A stretch of 64,000 nucleotides of DNA from Nostoc sp. 'Peltigera membranacea cyanobiont' N6 (GCF_002949735.1 NZ_CP026681.1:1550001-1614000), one strand, 5' to 3'; positions 27,001 through 35,702 are shown, numbered from the stretch's first letter. The notes: generated by a model from the letters alone, not told the origin. Made by a program: numbers and translations.

Positions 27001-29502
27001 GGAAATATTCAGGCAGGTTATGAATTTGGCCAACTAGCATTACAAGTTCTGGATAAATTTAATGCTCAGGAATTAAAAGCTAGAACCTTTTTCATTGTTG
27101 AAACATTTGTCAATCACTGGCATCAACATACTCAGGAGACAATTGCACCATTAACCGAAGCCTATCAAGTAGGTTTAGAAACAGGAGATATTGAATATGC
27201 GTCATGGGCTAGTTATACTCGTAGTTTTCATGGATATTTTATCGGTGAAGAGTTGTCTGAGTTAGAAAAAAAGATGGGTGATTACGCCGAAATCTACAGG
27301 CAATTTAAACAGGAAAAACCTTTTACATATATAAATTCATTTCGTCAAGCCATCAAGAATTTATTAGGAGAATCTACTAATCCTAGTGAATTATCAGGTT
27401 CTGTTTATGATGCCCAAAATACTCGCAAATTACAAGAACAAGCAGGCGATCGCACCGGATTAAGCTTTAGCTATGCCAATGAACTAATACTTTGCTATCT
27501 GTTTGAAAATTATGCTGCGGCTTCAGATGCGGCGATTAATGCCATAACCTATTTAGATGGAGTAACATCGGCAGCAGTAGTACCAGTAGTTTATTTTTAT
27601 GACGCATTAACACAACTAAATCTTTATCTAAAAGCAACCGCGATTGAGAAAAAACAAATTATTAAAAAAGTCACTTATCATCAAAAAAAGTTGAAAAAAT
27701 GGGTACATCATGCCCCAATGAATTATCAACACAAATTTGACTTAATTGAGGCAGAACGGCATCGAGTTTTGCAACACAAAAATAAAGCGATGGAATTGTA
27801 TGATTCCTCTATCTCCCTCGCCAAAGAAAACGGCTATATCCAAGAAGAAGCTCTCGCAAACGAACTTGTAGCCAAATTTTACCTAGAATTGGGAAAAGAA
27901 AAAGTAGCTCAGGCATATATGCAAGAAGCTTACTATTGTTACGCAAAATGGGGTGCTAAGGCAAAAACTGATGACTTAGAAAAACGCTATCCTCAGCTAC
28001 TTCAACCCATTCTGCAACAGCAAAAACTCAGCTTCAACTCTCTAGAAACTATAGCAGCAACAGGCAGCACTTCAATTTCAAAATCAACAATTAGTACTAG
28101 TGCTACTAGTACCAGTATTTCTGAGATTTTAGATTTTGTATCTGTCATCAAAGTAGCTCAAATTATCTCCCGCAGCATCCAATTAGATGAATTAATTACT
28201 AATCTTACTAAAATTATCTTAGAAAATGCTGGAGCCAAAAAATGTGTACTAATTCTACCAAATGAAGATGAATGGCAAATTCAAGCGATCGCCTCTATTA
28301 ATCCTACCGATCAGCAGAGCGTAACAGTTCTTAGTTCACAACCTTTAGATGACTGTCAAGAGGTTCCTGTACAGCTTATTCAATACGTTAAACATACGTT
28401 AGAACCTCTGGTAATTGACAATTGCCAAACTGAAATTAGTGGTTTGATTGGCGATTACATGTTGCGATATAAACCAAAAAGTGCCTTATGTATACCGATT
28501 ATCAATCAAGGGCATTTGGTTGGAATTATTTATCTAGAAAACAACTTAACTCAAGGTATATTTACAATTGGTCGCCTAGTAGTTATTAATTTTCTTTGTA
28601 CCCAAGCCGCAATTTCTCTAGAAAATGCTCGGCTTTATCAACAGTCACAACAAGCATTGCAAGACTTACAAAAAGCTCAATTGCAACTTGTGCAAAGTGA
28701 GAAAATGTCAGCATTGGGTAATTTAGTTGCAGGTATAGCCCATGAAATCAACAATCCTGTAGGCTTTATTGCCGGAAATATTCCCCCAGCATTAGATTAT
28801 CTCAAAGATATATTTGATTTACTTAATTTATATCAGCAAGAATATCCCCAAACGAATACAGTTATTGCTGATAAAATTAATGCAATTGATTTGGAATATA
28901 TAGAAGAAGATTTGCCAAAACTGATTGCATCTATGGATTTGGGAATTAATCGCATCCGTGATATTAGCACCAGTTTAAGAACATTTTCTAGGGCAGATCG
29001 ATACTACAAAGTTGCTTGTGATATTCACGAAGGCATTAACAGTACAATTTTGATTTTGAAGCATCGCCTCAAAGCAAATGAAACCCGTCCAGCGATTGAA
29101 GTTATTACAAGCTATGGTGATTTGCCTGAAGTGGAATGTTTTTCTGGACAACTGAATCAGGTGTTTATGAACTTACTAGCAAATGCCATTGATGCCTTAG
29201 AAGAATCAAATCAGGGACGTAGTTATCAGGAGATTGAGGCTAACCCTAATCGCATCACAATTCGGACATTTTTACAAGATAATTATGTCAATATTTTGAT
29301 TGCTGACAATGGCAAGGGGATGAGAACAGAGGTAAAACAAAGAATTTTTGACCATTTATTTACAACTAAAAGAGTTGGTCAAGGTACAGGATTAGGATTA
29401 GCGATCGCTCGTCAAATTGTGGTAGAAAAACACGGTGGTCAAATCATTGTGGAATCTGAAGTCGGTGTAGGTACACAATTTGCGATCGCCATTCCTATTT
29501 AG
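24061..29502 (+). CDS. Giant hybrid Ser/Thr kinase - ATPase - GAF - histidine kinase
   Basis: 1813 residues combining eukaryotic-type and two-component signalling. Domains in order are as follows. A Ser/Thr kinase (about 10-290) has Lys39, a HKDIKPAN catalytic loop at 129-136 and DFS rather than DFG at 150-152. An AAA-type ATPase has Walker A GFSGIGKT (347-354) and Walker B LVMFLDDLQWAD. A long helical TPR-like region spans roughly 600-1330. A GAF domain lies at about 1370-1520. A histidine kinase has His1561 in GIAHEINNPVGF, an N box NLLANAIDAL and G boxes ADNGKGM and GTGLGLAIARQI. This architecture is known in filamentous cyanobacteria (HstK class). The stimulus and the partner regulator are not encoded nearby. 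Confidence 0.93.
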   Translation: MDAIAIIPQYQLIEKLYAGSRTVVYRGIREADRLGIVVKLLLREYPTFSELLQFRNQYTIAKNLDSPGIIRPYSLETYRNSYALVMEDFGGTSLRGYVQNQPLTLKEFLEIAIQLADILNYLHHHQIIHKDIKPANILIHPETKQVKIIDFSIASLLPKETQEIKNPNVLEGTLAYLAPEQTGRMNRGIDYRADFYALGVTFFELLTGELPFLTDDPMELLHCHIAKQPDRFRIKNGDRRLANAALTKLENEEAVPQVLCDIVMKLMAKNAEDRYQSALGLKYDLETCREQLNFTDKIETFKIATRDVCDRFLVREKLYGRENEVQQLLAAFERVSQGSSELMLVAGFSGIGKTAVVNEVHKPIVKQRGYFIKGKFDQFNRNIPFSAFVQAFRNLMMQLLTETDQQLHRWKTSILEAVGENGQVIIEVIPELEIIIGQQPPAPKLSGNAVQNRFNLLFQKFVELFTTKEHPLVMFLDDLQWADSASLKLMQLLMSESAGGYLLLIGAYRDNEVFAAHPLIFTLEDIRKSQAIINTITLVNLSLLSLNELVADTLSCSLKIAEPLTKLVYQKSKGNPFFSTQFLKSLYEDKLIVFDRELGYWQCDIVAVKALSLTDDVVEFMALQLQKLPTKTQNILKLAACIGNQFNLATLAVVSEQSELETSSDLWRALQEGFILPQSEIYKFYVGQETQDGLKSSQTISYKFLHDRIQQAAYSLIPEGENQAIHLQIGNLLLNNTPIEKQEERIFEIVNQLNIGVKLIIQQSDREQLAQLNLLAGQKAKLSTAYTAAMEYISFGIQLLTTDSWERKYALALALYEEAAAAAYLIGEFDKVEEFALQVQHHAKVLLDRVKSIEIQIQSYLAQSRFDNSIQTAIALLNLLGVKLSPQASQTETLLGLGKITLRLLGKSPLSLIDLPNMTGGEQLAAIRILASTNSTAYIARPDLLPPIILNEVSLSMQYGNAAESAFGYAWYGLIQCGIIGNIQAGYEFGQLALQVLDKFNAQELKARTFFIVETFVNHWHQHTQETIAPLTEAYQVGLETGDIEYASWASYTRSFHGYFIGEELSELEKKMGDYAEIYRQFKQEKPFTYINSFRQAIKNLLGESTNPSELSGSVYDAQNTRKLQEQAGDRTGLSFSYANELILCYLFENYAAASDAAINAITYLDGVTSAAVVPVVYFYDALTQLNLYLKATAIEKKQIIKKVTYHQKKLKKWVHHAPMNYQHKFDLIEAERHRVLQHKNKAMELYDSSISLAKENGYIQEEALANELVAKFYLELGKEKVAQAYMQEAYYCYAKWGAKAKTDDLEKRYPQLLQPILQQQKLSFNSLETIAATGSTSISKSTISTSATSTSISEILDFVSVIKVAQIISRSIQLDELITNLTKIILENAGAKKCVLILPNEDEWQIQAIASINPTDQQSVTVLSSQPLDDCQEVPVQLIQYVKHTLEPLVIDNCQTEISGLIGDYMLRYKPKSALCIPIINQGHLVGIIYLENNLTQGIFTIGRLVVINFLCTQAAISLENARLYQQSQQALQDLQKAQLQLVQSEKMSALGNLVAGIAHEINNPVGFIAGNIPPALDYLKDIFDLLNLYQQEYPQTNTVIADKINAIDLEYIEEDLPKLIASMDLGINRIRDISTSLRTFSRADRYYKVACDIHEGINSTILILKHRLKANETRPAIEVITSYGDLPEVECFSGQLNQVFMNLLANAIDALEESNQGRSYQEIEANPNRITIRTFLQDNYVNILIADNGKGMRTEVKQRIFDHLFTTKRVGQGTGLGLAIARQIVVEKHGGQIIVESEVGVGTQFAIAIPI

Positions 29503-29612
29503 GACTTACAAAACCCTTTGCTTAGGGAATTGGGAATGGGAAAGAAGGAAGGGAGCAGGGGGAGAATAACTATTAATATATTTCCCAATTCCCAATTCCC
29601 AAATTTCATTGA

Positions 29613-30665
29613 TTAATCATTGCTATTTTTAGATTTACGTTGCAATTGTTTTAGCGATTGATACATATCTGGCAGGCGACCATAAACAGCACATACTTTG
29701 AGATATAGTTTGTAAGGAAGGGCTGGAGTTCCGCAGACAACTTCTCCTGGCGCAACATCGTTGTGAATTCCACTTTGAGCAGATGTCATTGCTCCATCTC
29801 CTATCTTCACTTGATTGACTATTCCTGTTTGTCCGGCTAAAATAACGCGATTTCCCAGTTGAACACCTCCCGCCATACCAACCTGACCTGCGATCGCACA
29901 GCCAGAACCGATTTTGCAACCGTGACCTATTTGCACTAAGCTGTCAATTACTGTATTGCGACCTACCCGTGTTTCTCCGACGGATGGACGGTCAATACCA
30001 CTGTTGCAGCCAACTTCCACGCCATCTTCTAAGACTGTATAGCCAGATTGTTCCATTTTGAACCAACCAGTCCGGGTAGGAACAAAGCCAAAGCCTTCTG
30101 CACCAATGACAGCACCACTGTGAATGACGCAATCTGCACCGATGTGGGTGCGTTCGTGGATGGTACAGTTGGCGTGTAGGGTAGTGCGATCGCCTATTTT
30201 GACATTTGGATAAATCACCACATTGGGGTGAATAATTGCGCCATCGCCAATTTCTACGCCTTGCTGAATCACAGCATGGGGGCCAATATAAACATCACTA
30301 CCAACTTTTGCGGTGGAGTGAATCACAGCAGTGGGATGAATTTCTGGAACAGGGCGATATGGTTGGTAAAAAAGTGCGATCGCTTTGGCAAACAACAGTC
30401 GCGGATCTGGAGTTGCTAGCCAGACAATACCTCTCTCTTGTGCGATCGCCTGTAATTTTTCGTCTTCGGGAAAAATTAAAGCACTAGCATTGGTCTTACC
30501 GACAAAAGATCCAAATTTTGGCCCTTCTACATAGCTGAGAGTACCAGTGGTAGCTTCATCAATAGCTGCTACCCCTGTAATTTCTGGGTCATAGTCTGGG
30601 TTGCTAATCAGACTATGATTGCTAACAGCATCACCAAATTGGCGGATAATTTCGCTGAATTTCAT
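29613..30665 (-). CDS. lpxD: UDP-3-O-(3-hydroxyacyl)glucosamine N-acyltransferase
   Basis: Third enzyme of lipid A synthesis, moving a hydroxyacyl chain from ACP to the glucosamine amine. 350 residues: an N-terminal uridine-binding domain (about 1-100) and then a left-handed beta helix of hexapeptide repeats (IHPTAVIHSTAKVGSDVYIG onwards), with the catalytic His region in VQIGHGCKIGSGCAI. The length fits LpxD. No other lpx genes lie in the window. It ends close to the end of the giant kinase gene, tail to tail. Confidence 0.95.
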   Translation of the reverse strand: MKFSEIIRQFGDAVSNHSLISNPDYDPEITGVAAIDEATTGTLSYVEGPKFGSFVGKTNASALIFPEDEKLQAIAQERGIVWLATPDPRLLFAKAIALFYQPYRPVPEIHPTAVIHSTAKVGSDVYIGPHAVIQQGVEIGDGAIIHPNVVIYPNVKIGDRTTLHANCTIHERTHIGADCVIHSGAVIGAEGFGFVPTRTGWFKMEQSGYTVLEDGVEVGCNSGIDRPSVGETRVGRNTVIDSLVQIGHGCKIGSGCAIAGQVGMAGGVQLGNRVILAGQTGIVNQVKIGDGAMTSAQSGIHNDVAPGEVVCGTPALPYKLYLKVCAVYGRLPDMYQSLKQLQRKSKNSND

Positions 30666-30798
30666 TGTTGGATGTGTTCAAAATTGATCTACAATGGCAA
30701 GATAATTTTCCCTCTTTATGCTCCAATAGACCAATTTTGTAAACACATAGTGGCAAGGTAATCAGACCATACCTAACTTCGCTTCAGGTTAGAGGACT

Positions 30799-31890
30799 TC
30801 ACCGACATTCTTCTGTTGATGGCTCTCGTTGTAAAGATGAGCCTACTTTCAGCGGATCTTGTTTTAGTAGCGTCTTGAGGCGTTGATTATCTTCAGCTGC
30901 GATCGTCTCACCATAGTGATGAAGTTGATAAAGTTGGCAATAACGGTTTTGTTTGGCGCAAATCAAGCAGCCATAAGCATGATTGCCGTTAGTACCGCAT
31001 AGCCGATGTCCCATCACCGGGCCGAGAGAAGTATTTTGCTCGCTAGCAACAGTGCTGAGAATTGAGCGCAGTTTTGACTCGAACTCCAATGACAAGTATT
31101 CCTTACGTCCTGGTTGTGTACGATCCCATTCTGGAACGATTAATTCCTGTTTTAACAGACTCGCTTCAATCTCTTCAGACATCACAAGCCCAGACAGAAT
31201 AACATGATGGGAGATATGGGGCAGTAGCGTGCGTGCTAATTGCCACATTAAAGCTTCATCAAACCACTGTTCAACCAGTGGACGTAGATACCAACAACAC
31301 GGAATGCCAAGTTTGACTAAATCTTGCAGCAACTGTACCCGACTCTGAATTGAGGCTTGCTCATAACCTGGTTTCAAAGGAGGTAAACTTACAAAGACAG
31401 TGACTCGAAGGGAATGAGGTTGCTCTAGAGTTGTTTTTAGGCGCTCCAGAAAAGATTGGCCAGGATGAACTTTAGTAGTGATGTAGACTATGTTGGCTGC
31501 TTTACGCTCAATCAGTGCATCTAGAATTGACAGTACACGTTCTCGATGGGCTGGAATAAAGGGATCGGAGTAGTCGCATAGTGAAATCGGAAAACCCTTT
31601 TGTCCCTCCTGAGTAGCAAAAATGCGATCTAGCAAAATATCAAGGAGGTCAATCGGAGCTAAGACATCCTGAAAGTTTTGGGGATAATGGTGCCAGTCAC
31701 GGTCTTGATGACAGACACAATAAGCACACTCAATCGGACAACGATTCTGGGCATTTGGTAGAAATGGATTGAGACTGAAGTATTTTACAGCACGCTCATC
31801 ATCAGGAATACCAAGCACTGGAAAGCCATGTAGCATATACTGGCTACCTTGCAATGTAATTTCAGACGCAGTATTTTTATCAGTGTTCAT
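30799..31890 (-). CDS. Radical SAM protein, spore-photoproduct-lyase-like, with C-terminal Cys cluster
   Basis: 363 residues. The radical SAM motif CxxxCxxC is present as Cys51, Cys55 and Cys58 (CPIECAYC), preceded by an NPFLPNAQ segment. The region LCDYSDPFIPAH and the SPL-like layout TTKVHPG suggest relation to the spore photoproduct lyase/SplB-like group. A second set of four cysteines near the C-terminus (LCGTNGNHAYGCLICAKQNRYC) could hold an auxiliary iron-sulfur cluster. The substrate is unknown. No peptide precursor or known partner gene is adjacent. Confidence 0.8.
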   Translation of the reverse strand: MNTDKNTASEITLQGSQYMLHGFPVLGIPDDERAVKYFSLNPFLPNAQNRCPIECAYCVCHQDRDWHHYPQNFQDVLAPIDLLDILLDRIFATQEGQKGFPISLCDYSDPFIPAHRERVLSILDALIERKAANIVYITTKVHPGQSFLERLKTTLEQPHSLRVTVFVSLPPLKPGYEQASIQSRVQLLQDLVKLGIPCCWYLRPLVEQWFDEALMWQLARTLLPHISHHVILSGLVMSEEIEASLLKQELIVPEWDRTQPGRKEYLSLEFESKLRSILSTVASEQNTSLGPVMGHRLCGTNGNHAYGCLICAKQNRYCQLYQLHHYGETIAAEDNQRLKTLLKQDPLKVGSSLQREPSTEECR

Positions 31891-32181
31891 ACATTATCTA
31901 GGAAAAACTAATACACCCTGAAAAATTTGCCTTCTCTAGGGTGGCTGGTGTGAATGTGGAGTGGCAAGGTGAGAAATGCTAGATAATTAGTATGAATTTT
32001 GATAAGTAAATATAGCTAATAGCGATCGCTTATTTATAAAGAATTGGTAAATGTGGTGAGGCTAACACGGAGACGTTCTTGGTAACAAGTTTTAAGAGTA
32101 GACTTTTGCCATTTTGTACTAGTCAGATAATTAATAATTAAGATACAGATTATTTATCCTCTAGACGGTTCAAGTTTTGAA

Positions 32182-32667
32182 ATGATTAATAATATACAAG
32201 AATTAAGAGAGCGCTTGTTTACTAGTGGAATAGTAAAAAATGAGCAAGAATTACAAGGATGTACCTCAGAGGAAATTGCATACATTGAGAGTAAATATGG
32301 AGTTTTACCAAGGACTTATAGGGAAATATTAAGCTTACTTGGGCATAGTGCCGGAAAGCTTGTTAGCAGATCGGAATTTTAGTTTTACTTCGACCAAATT
32401 ATCGATCATAATGAATGGCATCGAGAGAGTCTCCTTGAGGCAATTGCTGAAGGAGACGAATGTACAACCTTGCCTGATAATGCTTTTTGTATCTGTGCTA
32501 GAAATGGAGACCCGTGGTTTATTATTGCCGATGGACAAGATGACTGTTCTGTTTATTTTCTGCATGACGATTGCATAACAATTAAAGAGGCCAGTAAATC
32601 TGTGATGGATTGGATAGAGGGATTTGTAGAAGAAGCTGAATATTGGATAAGGAGAGGAATGAGATAA
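32182..32667 (+). pseudogene. SMI1/KNR4 (SUKH) family gene broken by one stop codon
   Basis: A continuous frame of 162 codons is interrupted only by a TAG at 32380-32382. Before it the protein reads INNIQELRERLFTSGIV...YGVLPRTYREILSLLGHSAGKLV. After it, in the same frame, FYFDQIIDHNEWHRESLLEA...FIIADGQDDCSVYFLHDD continues to a natural stop. The motif layout (YGxxLPxxYREIL, WF, DGQ) is that of SUKH proteins, many of which are immunity proteins against toxins. No toxin gene is adjacent. A sequencing error at one base is the main alternative. Confidence 0.75.
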
Positions 32668-32741
32668 CATTTCAAAGTTATCTTTTTGAGAATAAATTTT
32701 AACAATAACGCTTATAGTATTCTGCTACATTAATTTTTATA

Positions 32742-32777
32742 AGTTCGTAGTAAGGACTAAAGTCCTTACTACGAACT
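32742..32777. repeat. Near-perfect inverted repeat (GTTCGTAGTAAGGAC family)
   Basis: Two exact 17-base arms (AGTTCGTAGTAAGGACT and its reverse complement) separated by AA. It lies just past the 3' end of the BaiN-type gene and after the broken SUKH gene, so it may also act as a terminator for either. The same family occurs at 18685-18739. Confidence 0.9.
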
Positions 32778-32780
32778 CTT

Positions 32781-34025
32781 TTAAGCTATCTGACTAGTCG
32801 CCATTGCTATCCCTGCTAAATACCCAGTTGTCCAAGCACTTTGGAAGTTAAACCCACCGGTAACGCCATCAATATCTAAGATTTCTCCAGCAAAATAAAG
32901 ACCAGGAACTAACCTACTTTCCATCGTCTTGAAGTTGACTTCTTTGAGCTTAACGCCACCACAAGTCACAAATTCTTCTTTAAAGGCTCCTTTGCCGTTG
33001 ATTAAATATTGTCCCTGAGTAAGTTCTTGCACCAGTTGATTTAAGCTTTTACTAGATATTTCTGCCCAACGGTCATCTGTAGCGATCCCTGCACGGGCAA
33101 TGATATATTGCCAGAGACGATGGGGGAGTTCAACGCCGCGATGTAATGCGATCGCTTTCTTACCCCATTCATCTTTAACTGCTAAAACTTTTTCTCGGAC
33201 TTCTTCTTGTTGCATCAGGGGTAGCCAATTAATCGATAATTTGGCTTGATAGCGGCTTTCGTGCAGAACTCTCGCACCCCAAGCAGAAAGTTTCAAAACA
33301 GCCGGGCCACTCAAACCCCAGTGGGTAATTAGCAATGGTCCAGTTTGTTGTAATTGGGATTTTCCGCCCGCAGATAACCGTAATTGGATAGGGTTAACGC
33401 TAACTCCAGCTAACTCCCGCAACTTTTGATCGAGAATGTTGAAGGTAAATAATGAGGGGACTGGCGGTTCAATTTGATGGCCTAACTCTTGGACAATTTT
33501 ATAACCGACAATGCTGCTACCGGTGGCAAGCAGTAGGCGATCGCATTTAATCGTCTCTCCCGATTTCAGAAGAACATCAAACTCCCCATCTGCTGCGGTT
33601 CGGTTCACTGAAGTTACATGTGTACCGATCCGGAGTTTGACCCCAGATTTCGCCACCGCTTTTATTAGACATTCCACAATGGTTTCTGAAGTATTGGTGA
33701 CAGGAAACATCCGGCCATCAGCTTCAGTTTTTAGATAGACTCCACCAGTAGCAAACCAAGCTACTGTATCTTGAGGGCCAAAGCGAGTCAAAGCACCCCG
33801 CAAAGCTTTTGCACCTCTGGGGTAATTTTGGACTAACTCCTCCGGGTCAAAGCAAGCGTGAGTCACGTTGCAGCGTCCCCCACCAGAAATTAGCACTTTC
33901 GCCAGTGGTTGACGACTGGCTTCGAGTAAAGTAACTTGGGCATCAGGATTGGCTTTAGCACAAGCGATCGCGCCAAAAAATCCCGCAGCCCCACCCCCAA
34001 TAACTACAATTCGTAACGGTAGCAA
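32781..34025 (-). CDS. BaiN/HI0933-type FAD-dependent oxidoreductase
   Basis: A 414-residue flavoprotein. The FAD-binding motif VIGGGAAGFFGAIACAK opens the protein, SGGGRCNVTH is the diagnostic signature of the HI0933/BaiN family, and the C-terminal FAD motif GLYFAGEILDIDGVTGGFN is present. Such proteins are NAD(P)H-linked dehydrogenases or oxidoreductases of uncertain substrate. It could form an electron-transfer pair with the rubredoxin encoded immediately upstream on the same strand, but this is inference. Confidence 0.9.
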   Translation of the reverse strand: MLPLRIVVIGGGAAGFFGAIACAKANPDAQVTLLEASRQPLAKVLISGGGRCNVTHACFDPEELVQNYPRGAKALRGALTRFGPQDTVAWFATGGVYLKTEADGRMFPVTNTSETIVECLIKAVAKSGVKLRIGTHVTSVNRTAADGEFDVLLKSGETIKCDRLLLATGSSIVGYKIVQELGHQIEPPVPSLFTFNILDQKLRELAGVSVNPIQLRLSAGGKSQLQQTGPLLITHWGLSGPAVLKLSAWGARVLHESRYQAKLSINWLPLMQQEEVREKVLAVKDEWGKKAIALHRGVELPHRLWQYIIARAGIATDDRWAEISSKSLNQLVQELTQGQYLINGKGAFKEEFVTCGGVKLKEVNFKTMESRLVPGLYFAGEILDIDGVTGGFNFQSAWTTGYLAGIAMATSQIA

Positions 34026-34074
34026 GTTCTAAAATTTCTCAATAGCACGTACTTTACTAGGCTAGCTGTTATCT

Positions 34075-34239
34075 TCACTCTTCAACTAGTTCAAATTGAT
34101 CTTTTGTGGCACCACAAGTAGGACATGACCAATCTTCTGGTATATCTTCAAAAGCTGTTCCCGGCGCTATATCGCTATCTGGATCGCCTAATTCTGGATC
34201 GTATTCATAGCTGCAAACGGTACATATATACTTTGCCAT
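34075..34239 (-). CDS. Rubredoxin
   Basis: 54 residues, all four iron-binding cysteines present: Cys6 and Cys9 in YICTVCSYEYD, Cys39 and Cys42 in WSCPTCGATKDQFE. The spacing and the residues around DPELGDP and FEDIPEDW are those of soluble bacterial rubredoxin. It has no C-terminal membrane anchor, so it differs from the membrane rubredoxin RubA needed for photosystem assembly. It lies 49 bases upstream of the BaiN-type oxidoreductase gene on the same strand, a plausible redox partner. Confidence 0.95.
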   Translation of the reverse strand: MAKYICTVCSYEYDPELGDPDSDIAPGTAFEDIPEDWSCPTCGATKDQFELVEE

Positions 34240-34380
34240 GTCCCTATCCTCTAGTAAATTTTTGGCATTACTTCCCTATTAAATACTTCTGGCAGTGAGT
34301 AAAAATAGCTACGCTACAATTCTTAAACCAGAGTATACGTTTACCTTTGGGGGAAATTTCCCACATTATGAGAAATCAGA

Positions 34381-34575
34381 TTACAAACGCCACCAAGTCC
34401 TTTGGGCGTAGCTGATAATCCCGATCGCGATCGCCCCTAGTAGCAGTAGCAAAATAATTCCACCTGGAATAAAAGTAAGAATACCAAAGCCTCTCAGTAC
34501 CCATACTGCTACGCTAACACCAAGAAGGATACCAAAAATCTGGATTAATCTACGATTTAAAGAAGATTGACTCAC
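34381..34575 (-). CDS. Small membrane protein
   Basis: 64 residues with two hydrophobic segments (IFGILLGVSVAVWVLRGFGIL and IPGGIILLLLLGAIAIGIISY) and a basic end. It is a conserved-looking small membrane protein upstream of the rubredoxin gene in the same direction. No function assigned. Confidence 0.6.
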   Translation of the reverse strand: MSQSSLNRRLIQIFGILLGVSVAVWVLRGFGILTFIPGGIILLLLLGAIAIGIISYAQRTWWRL

Positions 34576-34995
34576 CTAATTTTCCTCTCAACTCAATAGA
34601 AATTACACTTGATATTTACCATCAGATATGAAGTTATGATGAAGTTATAGTTTCATCAGAAATAACACTTAAAAATAGAGATATCCTATCCAGATTTTGG
34701 GGTAAGACGCTTGATATTAAATAGTGTTTATGCCATTTTAGCTGTTAAGAACTTAGTTTTTCATTTATAATACTGCTATTATCAATCCTACTTAAGTATT
34801 TATTGTGTTAATTGCGATCGGAACTACAGGTTTTACAGTAAAAAAACTGAAATAATTACCAAAATCTCACCCTTTCCGGAAAGGATAGGCATTACACTGG
34901 AACTAAAATTTAATGGGTTAGATCGAAATCAAGTTTTATGACTTGTAGTTTTAACTCGATTTAGGTGGGTGAGTTGAGGAGTAACTAAAATCATT
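34576..34995. other. Divergent intergenic region
   Basis: About 420 AT-rich bases between a leftward and a rightward gene. Contains the short palindrome CCTTTCCGGAAAGG at 34871-34884, a possible operator for the rightward gene. Nothing else recognised. Confidence 0.4.
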
Positions 34996-35550
34996 ATGTC
35001 TGCGTCTTATATATCAGATTCAATTATTGAAGGTTCAGGTATGGCTTGGAGTCAAGACAAGCAAAAGTTGCTGGTACAGGGTGAAATTTTGGTAGAAACG
35101 CGATCGCACAAAACCTGTGGTGGCGCGGTGACAGCTTGGATGTATTTGCCGATGGTGCGATCGCAAGTTTGGCAGCAATTAACTGATTATCCCCGGTGGG
35201 TGCAATATTTTCCTGATATCACTAAAAGCGAGATATCACACAAAGGTGAAGTCAAACGTTTATATCAAGCAGCACAAAAAGCCTTTTTCTTTTTTACCGC
35301 TCAAGTGGAAATTTACCTCAACGTTGTAGAAGTGCTGGGGCAACAAATCCAGTTTCGCATGGTAAAAGGGACTTTTGAGGATTTTAACGCCAATTTAGAA
35401 CTCCAAGATTGCGGTAACGGCACCTTGCTTGCTTATACTGTCCAAGCTACACCTCTGATTCCGATTCCATCAATTTTTATTCAACAAGCAATGAACTTAG
35501 AATTACCTGCAAATATGCGGAAAATGCGACAAGTGATTTGTAAGCAGTAG
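34996..35550 (+). CDS. SRPBCC-fold (polyketide cyclase/START-like) protein
   Basis: 184 residues. The layout GGAVTAWMYLPMVRSQVWQQLTDYPRWVQYFPDITKSEI is the cyclase/dehydrase start typical of SRPBCC lipid-binding proteins. A long hydrophobic-lined helix closes the cavity at the C-terminus (IFIQQAMNLELPANMRKMRQVI). The cyanobacterial family is common and of unknown ligand. It stands alone, followed by an inverted-repeat element. Confidence 0.75.
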   Translation: MSASYISDSIIEGSGMAWSQDKQKLLVQGEILVETRSHKTCGGAVTAWMYLPMVRSQVWQQLTDYPRWVQYFPDITKSEISHKGEVKRLYQAAQKAFFFFTAQVEIYLNVVEVLGQQIQFRMVKGTFEDFNANLELQDCGNGTLLAYTVQATPLIPIPSIFIQQAMNLELPANMRKMRQVICKQ

Positions 35551-35607
35551 GAAGTAGTGTAGTTCTATTATTTGAAAAGTGGGTATTGCTGAATCAAGAG
35601 ATGATTC

Positions 35608-35670
35608 TTGTGGAGTGGGCATCCTGCCCGCCCAGAAATACAAGGGACGGGCAAGATGCCCATCCCACAA
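35608..35670. repeat. Dispersed inverted repeat with about 27-base arms
   Basis: TTGTGGAGTGGGCATCCTGC pairs, with a few mismatches, with the reverse complement of GATGCCCATCCCACAA across a 10-base loop. The motif GATGCCCATCCCACAA is a frequent dispersed repeat in Nostoc-type genomes. Positioned between two converging genes, it may also function as a terminator. Confidence 0.8.
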
Positions 35671-35702
35671 ATATACAATGCCCCCTACAAACTCACACTG
35701 AA

